Shown here piece after piece: positions 35,328 to 43,965 of a DNA stretch of 64,000 bases; within the stretch, counting starts at the first letter, position 1; every line of letters begins with the position of its first letter. The translations under genes were made by a program, and so were the position numbers. Source of the DNA: Pirellulales bacterium (lineage in GTDB: Bacteria > Planctomycetota > Planctomycetia > Pirellulales > DATAWG01); the NCBI GenBank assembly GCA_036267355.1, contig DATAWG010000028.1, forward strand, positions 1-64,000, read 5' to 3'. Below the pieces are notes generated by a model, which was not told the origin of the DNA, did not search any database, and worked only from the letters and a program-made list of their open reading frames with translations.

Positions 35328-35960
35328 ATGCTCTACGCCCTGCTGCATATCAACGACCTGCTGGGCTATGGATATGTTGGAATCATCGTGTTTCTGATTC
35401 TCACCGGTTGCGGTCTTCCGATCCCCGAAGAAGCGGCGATCATCGCCGCCGGGGCGCTCTCGGCCAGCGGACAGCTCGATCCCTGGCTGTCGCTGCTTTC
35501 GTGCATCGTCGGGGCCGTGGCCGGCGATAGCGTGATGTATTGGATCGGCCGCCATTTCGGGGCGGCCATCGTACACAAACATCCGTTGTGGATGCGCACG
35601 CTTACGCCCGAACGGGAACAGCGCGTCGAGCATTTATTGAAAAAGCATGGGGCGAAAGTGCTGCTTGTCACCCGCTTCATGGTCGGCCTGCGCCTGCCGA
35701 TCTATCTGACGGCGGGGCTTTTGAAAATGTCGTATCCGCGATTCTTGCTGACCGACTCGATCTGCGCGTTGTTTGTGGTCACGTTGTTCTTTGGGCTAAC
35801 CTATTTCTACGGCGGACCGATCTTGGCGTGGCTGAAAGACGCCGAACGCGGCCTGACCGTGGCCGTTGTCGCGCTTGTGTGCGTCGGAGGAATCTATTTA
35901 TATCGCCGCCAAGCCCGCCGCGCGGCCAAGAAAGACTCGCCGAAAAAGCCGGCTGCGTAG
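35328..35960 (+). CDS. DedA-family membrane protein
   Basis: A 210-residue membrane protein. Family marks are the acidic LPIPEEAAIIAAG near 29-41, GAVAGDSVMYWIGRHFG near 63-79, and RFMVGLRLPIYLTAGLLKM near 119-137. About five hydrophobic segments are present, ending with a basic tail (RRQARRAAKKDSPKK). DedA proteins are implicated in lipid carrier flipping and proton-dependent homeostasis. The start ATG at 35328 keeps the usual length; no clear ribosome site. Confidence 0.9.
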   Translation: MLYALLHINDLLGYGYVGIIVFLILTGCGLPIPEEAAIIAAGALSASGQLDPWLSLLSCIVGAVAGDSVMYWIGRHFGAAIVHKHPLWMRTLTPEREQRVEHLLKKHGAKVLLVTRFMVGLRLPIYLTAGLLKMSYPRFLLTDSICALFVVTLFFGLTYFYGGPILAWLKDAERGLTVAVVALVCVGGIYLYRRQARRAAKKDSPKKPAA

Positions 35961-36069
35961 CGACGATGATCTGGGCACGCCGCGAAGCGCGGACCGGTTG
36001 CGCATGCTTCGTCCGCATTCCGGGTTTCTTCCTTGCGATGCTTGTTGCACAACTGAACGGGACTAAATC

Positions 36070-38385
36070 ATGCTTTCGGCGAGTAAGCGGCTGCGGCCGA
36101 AACAATCCATCGGACGCCCGCTGGCGATAGCCGCCTTCGTCGTTCTCGCGCTTCCGTTGAATCGCGCCGCGGCCGACGACAAGGCGCAGCCGAATGGCCC
36201 CTTGCATGATTCGGCAACGGTTTCGCCAATTGCCGAGAAAGTCGACTGGCTCGTCGATCCGACGCCATTTCAATCGCGCGTCGTCGCCGACGAGCATCGG
36301 CATGAAATCGTGCTTGCCAATGGGCTGGCGCGGCGGGTGATTCAACTCGCGCCGAACGCTGCCACGGTCGACCTGCAAAATCTCTCGAGCGGCGAACATC
36401 TGCTGCGCGCGATTTCGCCCGAAGCCCGGGTGACGATCGGTGGCGTGGAGTTTCGCATCGGCGGGTTGGAAGGCCAGCCGATCGGCAACTATCTCAAGCC
36501 CGAATGGTTCGCGACGCTGCGCGATCGCCGGGACGCATACCACTTCGTCGGCTGGAGCGCTGGGCCGATTGAAGCACGATTGAAATGGAAGAAGCACGTC
36601 GAGTGGATGGGCAAGGATTTACCATGGCCTCCGCCTGGAAAGCACGTCGTCATGCGCTACGCGCCGCCGGTGGCTCCAAACAGCGCAGCGTCGCCACGCA
36701 CCGATCTGCCCGAAGTGGAAGTGCACTACGAAATTTACGACGGTCTGCCGCTGTTTTCGAAATGGCTGGTGGTAAAGAACCGTTCGAGCAAGACGGTGCG
36801 CGTGACGACCTTCGAGGCGGACGAACTCCGGCTTTTCGAGGCGGAAGCACGCGGAGGCGACATCCATGGCCCCGGCAGCGAACGCGAACGGCCGAATATC
36901 TACGTGGAAACCGACATGGCCTTCGGGGGGCGGATGTATGCAGCCGCCGACAACCATGCGGTGAAACTCGCGGGCGACCCCGAATATTCGACGCACGTCA
37001 ACTATTCGTATTCTCCGCCGACGCTGTTGACCGTCGCGCCGCGGGCGTTTCTCTTGCCGGGCGAGCCGATCATGGGGCCCGACCAGGATGTCCCGTCCGG
37101 CGGGTCGTTCGAATCGTTTCGCACCTTCGAGTTGCTCCTCGATTCTACGGACCGCGAGCGCCGCACGCTTGCGCAGCGCCGCATGTATCGCACCATCGCA
37201 CCCTGGACGCAAGAAAATCCGTTGATGTTTCACAAAGTGCAAGCCAGCCCCGCGGCGGTTCGCGCCGCCATCGATCAGGCACACGACGTCGGCTTCGAAA
37301 TGGTAATCATGTCGTTCGGCTCGGGCTTCAATTTAGAAAGCCGCGATCGAAAGTATTGGGCCGTCTATAAGCGATTGGCCGACGAGGGCCGGGCCAAGGG
37401 CGTCGCGTTGGGGGGTTATTCGTTGCTCGCATCGCGCGGCGCCGGCGATCCGAAAGACAATGCCACCGGCCCGTGTGTCTATGGGACGATGCCTTGCCTG
37501 GGCTCGCGGTGGGGGCAAGACTATTTGGCCAACATCAGCGCGTTCATGAAATTCGCCGGTTTCCAAGTGTTCGAAAACGATGGCTCCTATCCGGGCGACC
37601 TATGCGCGTCGCACGATCACCCGGGCCACCACGGCCTCGAAGATTCGCAATGGGTGATGTGGCGGGCAATCACCGACATGTATAAGCATTGCCGCGCGGA
37701 AGGCATTTTTCTCAATGTGCCCGACTGGTATCAACTTTCCGGCTCGAACAAATGCGCGATGGGCTATCGCGAATCGAATTGGTCGCTGCCGCGGGCCGAG
37801 CAGGTGATCATCGAGCGGCAAAACATCTTCGATGGCACCTGGAGCAAAACGCCCTCGATGGGCTGGATGATGGTGCCGTTGAGCCAATATCAGGGCGGCG
37901 GGGCGGCGGCGACGATCGAGCCCTTGCACGAACATCTCGATCACTACGATGCCCGGTTTGCCGATCTGCTCGGGGCCGGGGTTCAGGCATGCTACCGCGG
38001 CCCGCAACTGTTCGACACCGATCCGACGCGCGATTTGGTGCGCCAATGGGTGCAATTCTACAAAACCCATCGCGAGGTGCTCGACGCCGACATCATTCAC
38101 CTTCGCCGCCCCAGCGGACAAGATTGGGACGGCATCCTGCACGTGAATCCGCAAGGCGCGGAACGGGGACTGGCGTTTTTCTACAATCCACTCGCCGTAC
38201 CGATCGACCGCGACATCCGCGTCCCACTGTATTACACCGGGCTGAGCGACAAGGCGCTGGTGTCGGTCAATGGCGGCGAGCCGACGCCGATCACGCTCGA
38301 TCGCCACGAAATTGCCGAAGTGCATTTAAAAATTCCCGCCGGCGGCTACCGCTGGGCATTGTTCACGGCCGAAAAACTGCGATAG
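36070..38385 (+). CDS. Secreted glycoside hydrolase-like protein (possible GH36/clan D TIM barrel)
   Basis: 771 residues with a Sec signal (about 16-34, RPLAIAAFVVLALPLNRAAA). Residues 60-360 are a beta-rich supersandwich-like domain, and 390-690 look like a TIM barrel with FEMVIMSFGSGFNLE and FQVFENDGSYPGDLCAS, where the Asp after EN could be the nucleophile, as in alpha-galactosidase-like enzymes. A beta domain closes the protein. I am not sure of the family. Residues about 262-278 (GDIHGPGSERERPNIY) are encoded by a stretch of 31 nt repeated exactly after the permease gene 3.5 kb away. ABC genes follow 33 nt downstream. Confidence 0.55.
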   Translation: MLSASKRLRPKQSIGRPLAIAAFVVLALPLNRAAADDKAQPNGPLHDSATVSPIAEKVDWLVDPTPFQSRVVADEHRHEIVLANGLARRVIQLAPNAATVDLQNLSSGEHLLRAISPEARVTIGGVEFRIGGLEGQPIGNYLKPEWFATLRDRRDAYHFVGWSAGPIEARLKWKKHVEWMGKDLPWPPPGKHVVMRYAPPVAPNSAASPRTDLPEVEVHYEIYDGLPLFSKWLVVKNRSSKTVRVTTFEADELRLFEAEARGGDIHGPGSERERPNIYVETDMAFGGRMYAAADNHAVKLAGDPEYSTHVNYSYSPPTLLTVAPRAFLLPGEPIMGPDQDVPSGGSFESFRTFELLLDSTDRERRTLAQRRMYRTIAPWTQENPLMFHKVQASPAAVRAAIDQAHDVGFEMVIMSFGSGFNLESRDRKYWAVYKRLADEGRAKGVALGGYSLLASRGAGDPKDNATGPCVYGTMPCLGSRWGQDYLANISAFMKFAGFQVFENDGSYPGDLCASHDHPGHHGLEDSQWVMWRAITDMYKHCRAEGIFLNVPDWYQLSGSNKCAMGYRESNWSLPRAEQVIIERQNIFDGTWSKTPSMGWMMVPLSQYQGGGAAATIEPLHEHLDHYDARFADLLGAGVQACYRGPQLFDTDPTRDLVRQWVQFYKTHREVLDADIIHLRRPSGQDWDGILHVNPQGAERGLAFFYNPLAVPIDRDIRVPLYYTGLSDKALVSVNGGEPTPITLDRHEIAEVHLKIPAGGYRWALFTAEKLR
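36871..36901 (+). repeat. 31-nt exact repeat (copy A, inside glycosidase-like gene)
   Basis: The sequence from CCCGGCAGCG to CCGAATATCT is identical to 40418-40448, and weaker identity extends about 17 nt upstream (CGACATCC in both). It is in frame, encoding GPGSERERPNI. Confidence 0.7.
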
Positions 38386-38418
38386 GATAGCCTTGATCTC
38401 CTCCCGCGGAAATCGCGC

Positions 38419-39198
38419 ATGATCCGAGTCGTCGATATCGTGCAGCACTACGGCGTTCGGCCGGTGCTAAAGCAGATCAGCCTGGATATTGACGCGGGCC
38501 AATTGGTAGTGTTCGTCGGACCCAATGGCATGGGGAAGACGACACTGCTAAACGTCATGGCCGGGGTGTTGTCGCCGCAGCGTGGTTACGTCGAGTTCGA
38601 CGGCTTGCGGCGGCGTGGCTCGGCCGACGATGAAATTGAAATTCGCCGCCGGGTCGTGTTTCTGCCCGATCATCCGTGGCTGCCCAATAATTTTACGGGG
38701 CGCGAGTTCTTGCAGGCTGTCGGCCGGCTGTACGACGTCGAAGACACTCGGCTCATGGATCATGTCGAACGGTTGTTGACGGTGTTCGAATTGTTGAAGG
38801 AGGGAGATTGGCCGATCCGCAGCTATTCGAACGGCCAGCAGAAAAAAATCGCGATTTGCTCGGCGCTTGTGACCGAGGCGCCGGTGCTGTTGTTGGATGA
38901 GCCGTTTGCGGGCGGCCTCGATCCGGCCGGGATCATGGCCCTGCGGCGTATCTTGCGGCACCATGTCGAGCATTCGGGCGCGACCGTGATTCTCACCACG
39001 CCCGTGCCGGAATTGGTCGAGGAACTAGCGGATCGAATCGTCGTGATCCGCGATGGGGAACTGCTGGCCTACGACACGCCCGAGGGCTTGCGGCGGCAAA
39101 CGCGCAGCGGCGGCTCGCTCACCGAAGCGCTTCAGCGGCTAATTTTTCCCGAAGCGATCGGCAATATCGAGCAGTATTTGAAAGAGGCGCGCCGGTGA
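38419..39198 (+). CDS. ABC transporter ATP-binding protein
   Basis: A 259-residue ATPase. Walker A GPNGMGKTT is at about 34-42, Walker B VLLLDEPFAGG at about 155-165, and the signature loop reads SYSNGQQKK rather than LSGGQ. The switch (H-loop) histidine is not seen: the segment reads ILTTPVPELVEELAD, with Pro where many ABC ATPases have His. The Q-loop position also reads FLPDHPW. These features occur in ABC-2-type exporters of the CcmA/NatA kind to varying degree. The stop overlaps the GTG start of the membrane gene (GTGA), so they form one unit. Confidence 0.9.
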   Translation: MIRVVDIVQHYGVRPVLKQISLDIDAGQLVVFVGPNGMGKTTLLNVMAGVLSPQRGYVEFDGLRRRGSADDEIEIRRRVVFLPDHPWLPNNFTGREFLQAVGRLYDVEDTRLMDHVERLLTVFELLKEGDWPIRSYSNGQQKKIAICSALVTEAPVLLLDEPFAGGLDPAGIMALRRILRHHVEHSGATVILTTPVPELVEELADRIVVIRDGELLAYDTPEGLRRQTRSGGSLTEALQRLIFPEAIGNIEQYLKEARR

Positions 39199-40391
39199 AC
39201 CGCTTCTGGCGAATCCTGCAAAATCGAGTTCGTACCTGGATCCAGCCGCGCCTATTCTTGCAGCTGATGGCGCTGACGTACGTGATATCCGAAGGATTTA
39301 TGGCCTACGAGCGATGGTTCGATCACCTTCGGCCGGTCGATCTCGAACCAATTGTGGCCTGTCGCGACGTACTGGTGTTGGGCTTCGTCTTCTTCGCGGG
39401 CGTACTCCGGGCAAAGACGAATCATCCATTGTTTTGGATCGATTACGGCCGCTGGCTCGCTCGGTCGCCGTGGCGACTGCCGAAGCCGCTGCCGATGGGG
39501 CCAGTTCATCTGGCGATCTCGGACGTGGTTTTCAATTTGATCGTCATGGCGCTGCTGCACGACACGGCATTCAATTTGGTGCGCGTGCCGCTCCTGTTTC
39601 TGATCGGTTATCTTGGCGTCGCGTGCGCAGGCCTGTGGCGAACGCATGTCAAAGCGTTTGCCTATATTCTCGCCTTTGGGTTGGGCTTTGTGGCGCGGGT
39701 TTGGCTGAACCCGTGGATCGCCATCGAGGCGGCTGCCGTTCTATACCCGGTGGCCTCGATGGGATTATGGCGATCCTTGCGAAAATTTCCCTGGTCGATT
39801 TCCATCGCTCCGTCCGAGCTTGCGGCGCCGATCAAACTGACGATGTCGATTGATTTGAATCAGTGGATGGCCCAACAAAGGCCGAAGACGCTCGGCTGGC
39901 CTTTCGAATTGCTACGGCCGGAATATCCAGAAACCGGAATCCAGCCTGGCGATGGCATGCTCTTGAGCCTGTTGCTGGGATGGTGGCTCTATGCCGTTAC
40001 AGCGCAGATGGAAGACATCGCACGGCGTCCGCTGCTGTATCTGGCTCTGATCATCATTCCGGCTTCGATGAGCGTCGTACGACTGCAACGCTACACATAT
40101 TTCTGCCATTCGCCGATCAATTCTTGGGGCCGGCTCTTTACACTGCGCTGGATCATCCCCGGCTACGACAAGGTGTTCGTGGCGCCGCTGCTGACCGCCG
40201 CCGTGCCGGGGATCGTAATCGTATGGATCGTCAAGAACCCGGCGGTGGAACCATTGGCCGTGGTTCCGGTCGCAATCGCACTCGCGTCAATGGCGGCGCT
40301 CAATCTCGGCCCGACCCTCCATGCTTGGCGCTACACGGGCCAGCATCGCATGGCGCCGCGATACGCTTCGGCAACGCATCTGCGGCTTTAG
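39195..40391 (+). CDS. ABC transporter-associated integral membrane protein
   Basis: 398 residues starting at a GTG that overlaps the ATPase stop by 4 nt. Eight to ten hydrophobic segments are visible, for example VISEGFMAY, VLVLGFVFFAGVL, LLFLIGYLGVACAGLW, LLSLLLGWWLYAV and FVAPLLTAAVPGIVIVWIV. No family motif is recognised. By position it is the permease of the ATPase; the cargo is unknown. The pair follows a secreted glycosidase-like gene, but that link is only proximity. Confidence 0.75.
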   Translation: MNRFWRILQNRVRTWIQPRLFLQLMALTYVISEGFMAYERWFDHLRPVDLEPIVACRDVLVLGFVFFAGVLRAKTNHPLFWIDYGRWLARSPWRLPKPLPMGPVHLAISDVVFNLIVMALLHDTAFNLVRVPLLFLIGYLGVACAGLWRTHVKAFAYILAFGLGFVARVWLNPWIAIEAAAVLYPVASMGLWRSLRKFPWSISIAPSELAAPIKLTMSIDLNQWMAQQRPKTLGWPFELLRPEYPETGIQPGDGMLLSLLLGWWLYAVTAQMEDIARRPLLYLALIIIPASMSVVRLQRYTYFCHSPINSWGRLFTLRWIIPGYDKVFVAPLLTAAVPGIVIVWIVKNPAVEPLAVVPVAIALASMAALNLGPTLHAWRYTGQHRMAPRYASATHLRL

Positions 40392-40417
40392 GGGCGCGTG
40401 GGGCCGACATCCGCGGT

Positions 40418-40448
40418 CCCGGCAGCGAACGCGAACGGCCGAATATCT
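40418..40448 (+). repeat. 31-nt exact repeat (copy B, intergenic)
   Basis: Identical to 36871-36901 and located 27 nt after the permease stop. Here it is not in a supported gene, though one frame through it reads GADIRGPGSERERPNIS. Confidence 0.7.
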
Positions 40449-40632
40449 CGGCATATTTCCCCTAGAATTCGCGGATGGTACGGGGCTTATCCTCCGGGGC
40501 CTGTTTAGGGCGCGATGTTCGGCTCGTGCGACTCGCCGCTACGATCCGCGTGCGCACGCTCTCCTCAATGTGCGTCCTCGACCGTGTTCTTCTTGCGCCT
40601 CGGAGGCGAATACCGCTACTCAGCCCGGTCGA

Positions 40633-41826
40633 CTACGCTTTTCCACGTCCCGCAGCGCTCGTTTCAAACGCGAGCGGTTCTTCCGACTCCGGATCGATGA
40701 TCCGGATGCTGGTGCGGCCGGCGAGCAGGTCGTCTAACTGTTGGCCAACCACCTCCGCCCGCCAGCCACGGGCCAATTGCGGTGGCTCGTCGGGGCCATA
40801 GCCAAGCCGAAACGCAATCAAATCGCGCACATCGCTCGCTGAACCGACCAAGCTGGGAGCGAGCCGGGCGGCGCGGCAAATGCTCGTCAGCGCCGTGGCC
40901 AGAAACTGACCGAGCACGTTGATCTGCTGCGGCACTTCCCGTCGCTCGAATTGCGGATAGTCGCCTTCCGGCGAATGCAGCGCCATGTCGATGTGCCGGG
41001 CGATCTCGGGCAAGAGCCTCTTCAAATCGCCGCGCTCCAATCCGCGCACCGCCTGGATTCGCTTTGCGTCGGCCGTTTGTCGCCGCGCAAGCTCGACGAT
41101 CAAATCGTCGCGCAGCACGCGGCGCACCGGCAAATCGCGGCGCTCGGCTTCCTTCTCGCGCCATCGCCACAACTCGCGCACGATCGCTAGCGACCGCGCC
41201 GAGAGGCCATTGATGCCCGACACTCGTCGCCATTTTTCCCGCGTTCGCGATGCTTCGACGTCATCTTGCCAGGCCGCCATCTCCGCTTCCATCCAAGCCG
41301 TGCGGTCGAGTCTTGCAAGCTGCTCGAACAGCCGATCTCGTAGCGGACCCAGATATCGAACGTCGTCGAGCGCGTAGTCGATCTGATGGCTACTGAGCGG
41401 GCGCCGGCGCCAGTCGGTGCGCGTTTCTCCTTTTTGCGAGGCCTGGCCGAGCAACCGGTTCAACAGCGAACCATATCCGGCCGGATAATCGTAACCGACC
41501 AATCCCGCCGCGATCTGCACGTCGAACAATCGCGCCGGTCGGCGGCCGATGATCGATAGCGAAAACACCAATTCCTCGCGGCCGGCATGCACGATGGTCT
41601 CGTGTCCTTCCGCCGCAAGCCGTTCCCAAAACGGCGCCGTCTCTCCGACCGCGATCGGATCCACGACCGCCAAGCGTCCTGCCGCCGCCACTTGGATCAA
41701 ACACAACTCAGAGCGATATGTGTCTTCCGATACGAACTCGGTGTCGAAGGCGATCGAATCGGCCGCGGCCAATCGCTCGACCAATGCGGCAAGCTCCGGA
41801 GCAGTGGTAATTAATTCGTAGGACAA
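40633..41826 (-). CDS. rnd: Ribonuclease D (3'-5' exonuclease, DEDDy)
   Basis: 397 residues. The DEDD motifs are IAFDTEFVSE (Asp28, Glu30), FDVQIAAGLVGYD (third Asp) and YALDDVRYLGPLRD, where the Tyr four residues before the last Asp gives the DEDDy type. An HRDC-like helical region follows (about 210-370: LWRWREKEAERRDLPVRRVLRDD). RNase D trims tRNA 3' ends. The length is close to E. coli Rnd. It stands alone, with repeats in both flanks. Confidence 0.9.
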   Translation of the reverse strand: MSYELITTAPELAALVERLAAADSIAFDTEFVSEDTYRSELCLIQVAAAGRLAVVDPIAVGETAPFWERLAAEGHETIVHAGREELVFSLSIIGRRPARLFDVQIAAGLVGYDYPAGYGSLLNRLLGQASQKGETRTDWRRRPLSSHQIDYALDDVRYLGPLRDRLFEQLARLDRTAWMEAEMAAWQDDVEASRTREKWRRVSGINGLSARSLAIVRELWRWREKEAERRDLPVRRVLRDDLIVELARRQTADAKRIQAVRGLERGDLKRLLPEIARHIDMALHSPEGDYPQFERREVPQQINVLGQFLATALTSICRAARLAPSLVGSASDVRDLIAFRLGYGPDEPPQLARGWRAEVVGQQLDDLLAGRTSIRIIDPESEEPLAFETSAAGRGKA

Positions 41827-41856
41827 AGTTCTTGCGACCGATGTTTGCGTGCGCTC

Positions 41857-41882
41857 CGTAGCTCAGGCTTTCCAGCCTGACG
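41857..41882 (+). repeat. REP-like palindrome (GTAG foot)
   Basis: GTAGCTCAGGCTTTCCAGCC followed by TGACGG; CAGGCTTTCCAGCCTG is the hairpin. It lies 31 nt upstream of the rnd start. Beyond it, at 41963-42010, two diverged direct copies of an AAGCGTCAGCGA/AAGCGTTAGCGA motif occur. Confidence 0.65.
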
Positions 41883-42094
41883 GTTCGGCGCACCCAGCAT
41901 TGAATCCATGACAAGTCGTCCATCGTACCCACGCTTCATTCCGCCGCAAGCCGCCACGCTAGTCCGAAGCGTCAGCGACGGAGGCCGCAAAGCGTTAGCG
42001 AGGGACGCCGCCAAAGCGGATGGCAACTCCGAGATTGCCTTCCCACAACCCGCCTCATTGTCGAACCTAGCTTCGCCCGCTAGAACGTGAAGAT

Positions 42095-42709
42095 ATGAAC
42101 GAGATCTGGTTGCGAGCGAACCGCCGAGCGCTGTGGATGGGCCTTTTGGCACCGGGCTCGCTCGCCGCCGTTGCGCTCGCCTGCGTCTTCTTCGGCTCCG
42201 GGCCGCTGCGCGTCCTGGGTTGGGCCGGAGTCGTCGTGGCCGGGTGCGTGGTCGGCCTGATCCTATGGCTTATGCGCCAGCCGCGTCTGGCATATCAGCC
42301 CGGCTATATGCTTGTTTATTTGCGGCTCGGTCCGCCGATCCGCCTGCCGATCGAGGTCGTCGAATGTTTCTTTCTCGGCAGCGGACCGATCAAATTGACC
42401 GACCATATCGATGCTCCGTATCGAGCGGTGGGCCTGGTTATTCGGCTTGCGGAAAAGGCCGCCGAATGGGCCGACCGGCCGGTCAAGCCCGCGCTCGGCC
42501 GCTGGCACGAAGGGTACATCCTGATCCACGGAGCATGGTGCGAGCCGCTTTCGCTGGAGGTCGTTTCGCGGTTGAATGTCCGCTTGCATCAAATTCAGCA
42601 CCCCAGCGACGACCGTTGCCAATCGACGAGCGCCGCGGTATCCGTGGCCACGGATTCAATCGCCGAAGCGCCTTCGGGCCTGGCAGGGCAAACGGAGCAC
42701 CAGGCATGA
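42095..42709 (+). CDS. Hypothetical membrane-anchored protein upstream of mfnB
   Basis: A 204-residue protein with two hydrophobic segments near 16-33 (GLLAPGSLAAVALACVFF) and 38-59 (VLGWAGVVVAGCVVGLILWLM). A soluble part follows with LVYLRLGPPIRLPIEVVECFFLGSGP. I do not recognise the family. It overlaps mfnB by ATGA, so the two are probably translated together. The last 35 residues are low-complexity. The link to C1 metabolism is only positional. Confidence 0.7.
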   Translation: MNEIWLRANRRALWMGLLAPGSLAAVALACVFFGSGPLRVLGWAGVVVAGCVVGLILWLMRQPRLAYQPGYMLVYLRLGPPIRLPIEVVECFFLGSGPIKLTDHIDAPYRAVGLVIRLAEKAAEWADRPVKPALGRWHEGYILIHGAWCEPLSLEVVSRLNVRLHQIQHPSDDRCQSTSAAVSVATDSIAEAPSGLAGQTEHQA

Positions 42710-43425
42710 CTCGGCTGCTGGTCAGCGTCCGCAGTGCCGACGAAGCCCTCGATGCCGTATCGGCCGGGGCCGATCTGATCGACATCAAAGAACCGAATCG
42801 CGGTTCGCTCGGCGCGGCGGCGGCGGAAGTCGTCGCCGCGGCGATCGATGCCGTGGCCGACCGCCGGCCGACGAGCGTCGCCCTCGGCGAACTGACGGAC
42901 CCAGTTGCCGCGTGGCCCGCAATCGCAAAATTCTTGCGGCCGCAGCAATTGCCGCAATTTGCGAAATTCGGTTTGGCCGGCTGCGCGCTCGAGCCCAATT
43001 GGCCGGATCGATGGAGTGCGGCGCGGGGCACGTTACCCGCCGCCGTAGCAGCCGTCGCTGTGGTGTATGCCGATTGGCAGGTTGCAAAATCTCCTGAGCC
43101 GGAATCGGTGCTGCACTATGCCGAGCGGCTGCGTTGCAGGGCGGTGTTGATTGACACGTTCGACAAGCACGGGCCCGGCTTGCTGGCGCTTTGGTCATTC
43201 GACTTACTGGCCCGCTTCGTCACTGCCGCCCGCGGCGCCGGCATGTTGGTCGTGCTCGGCGGGCAAATCAGGGCGGAGCAATTCGAGAGCTTCTTGCCGC
43301 TTGCGCCCGATTTTATCGCCGTTCGCGGCGCGGCGTGTTGCGGCGATCGCGCTGGCCGATTGGACCCGCGCCGCGTCGAGCGGCTTCGCGGCTTACTGCC
43401 CGCAGTCCAATTAGCGCAAACGTGA
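42706..43425 (+). CDS. mfnB: (5-formylfuran-3-yl)methyl phosphate synthase (MfnB/DUF556-like)
   Basis: A 239-residue TIM-barrel protein from the ATG at 42706. RLLVSVRSADEALDAVSAG and GADLIDIKEPNRGSLGAA (Lys28 expected as the Schiff-base residue) are clear family marks, as are ALGELTD and LIDTFDKHGPGLL with a second conserved lysine. In archaea MfnB condenses two glyceraldehyde 3-phosphates for methanofuran synthesis; planctomycetes carry the homologue with their tetrahydromethanopterin-linked C1 pathway. The start overlaps the preceding stop (ATGA). No other C1 gene is in the window. Confidence 0.85.
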   Translation: MTRLLVSVRSADEALDAVSAGADLIDIKEPNRGSLGAAAAEVVAAAIDAVADRRPTSVALGELTDPVAAWPAIAKFLRPQQLPQFAKFGLAGCALEPNWPDRWSAARGTLPAAVAAVAVVYADWQVAKSPEPESVLHYAERLRCRAVLIDTFDKHGPGLLALWSFDLLARFVTAARGAGMLVVLGGQIRAEQFESFLPLAPDFIAVRGAACCGDRAGRLDPRRVERLRGLLPAVQLAQT

Positions 43426-43494
43426 TATTGCAAGGTGGCGAAGCGTCCGCCTCGCCCCCTCGTCCCTCGCCCCAAATTCATCCGGCGAATTTGC

Positions 43495-43523
43495 TTGACA
43501 GCACTGCAATCAGGCTCAATACT
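43495..43523 (+). promoter_or_regulatory. Sigma-70-like promoter
   Basis: TTGACA at 43495-43500, a 17-nt spacer, then AATACT at 43518-43523 (perfect -35; 4 of 6 at -10). It would start a ~120-nt leader ahead of the small gene at 43650. Confidence 0.55.
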
Positions 43524-43546
43524 GGCGGCGTGATTTGCCGACAGTC

Positions 43547-43617
43547 TGCGGCCAGGACGCCGCAATTTTCCGAACCTGAAAGCCGGCAAGGAGGGGCTTT
43601 TCATGGAACAGGTTCGG
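43547..43617 (+). promoter_or_regulatory. Structured 5' leader with attenuator-like hairpin and sequestered ribosome site
   Basis: Hairpin 1: TGCGGC (43547-43552) pairs with GCCGCA (43559-43564), followed by ATTTTC. Hairpin 2: CCGAACCTG (43570-43578) pairs perfectly with CAGGTTCGG (43609-43617); inside it AAAGCC (43579-43584) pairs with GGCTTT (43595-43600), leaving the loop GGCAAGGAGG. The AAGGAGG ribosome site of the upstream ORF (43603) lies in this loop. I do not recognise a known riboswitch class. Confidence 0.5.
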
Positions 43618-43647
43618 CCAAGGCAGGAAAGTCGCAGAGGAGTCTAG
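43603..43647 (+). CDS. 14-codon upstream ORF (leader peptide candidate)
   Basis: ATG at 43603 with a strong AAGGAGG 8 nt before it encodes MEQVRPRQESRRGV and stops with TAG at 43645-43647, two bases before the GTG of the next gene. Four of 14 residues are Arg. The placement suggests translational coupling or attenuation; no homologue is known to me. Confidence 0.45.
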   Translation: MEQVRPRQESRRGV

Positions 43648-43649
43648 CC

Positions 43650-43859
43650 GTGCCTCAGTCCGTTCTGGAAGCGATCAAGCAGGGATTTTGGGACTTCGAG
43701 CCGCCGATCGTGAACGACGGCCAATTCGACGCCACCCGGGCCGTTCCAGGCAGCAACGAAAAGCTCGCCATCTTAGCCGAGCGGCTCCGCCAGGGCTTGC
43801 CCCTCTGGCACCCCGCCGATGTCCTCGATTTCGAGCATCTCGCCGACCGGCAAGATTGA
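43650..43859 (+). CDS. Small conserved-looking protein of unknown function
   Basis: A 69-residue protein from a GTG at 43650, with AGAGGAG about 9 nt upstream. It reads MPQSVLEAIKQGFWDFEPP and ends LPLWHPADVLDFEHLADRQD. I recall similar short planctomycete proteins with the WDFEPP and GLPLWHP motifs but know no function. The dedicated promoter, the structured leader and the upstream ORF support that it is real and regulated. Confidence 0.7.
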   Translation: MPQSVLEAIKQGFWDFEPPIVNDGQFDATRAVPGSNEKLAILAERLRQGLPLWHPADVLDFEHLADRQD

Positions 43860-43965
43860 ATCCACGCACCGAGCGCCAGATTGCCAATGCGGCGGAATCG
43901 TATCGACGAGCCCGCAGTGCCAGCAAGGAACTGTTGGCATTTTTGCTTGCTTGCGTTGCGGGTTC

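Noticed and set aside
43609-43645. Small signal recognition particle RNA (CCAAGGCAG motif)
   Set aside because: The GGAAGGAAGCAG apical part of 4.5S RNA is missing and the flanks do not pair as expected.
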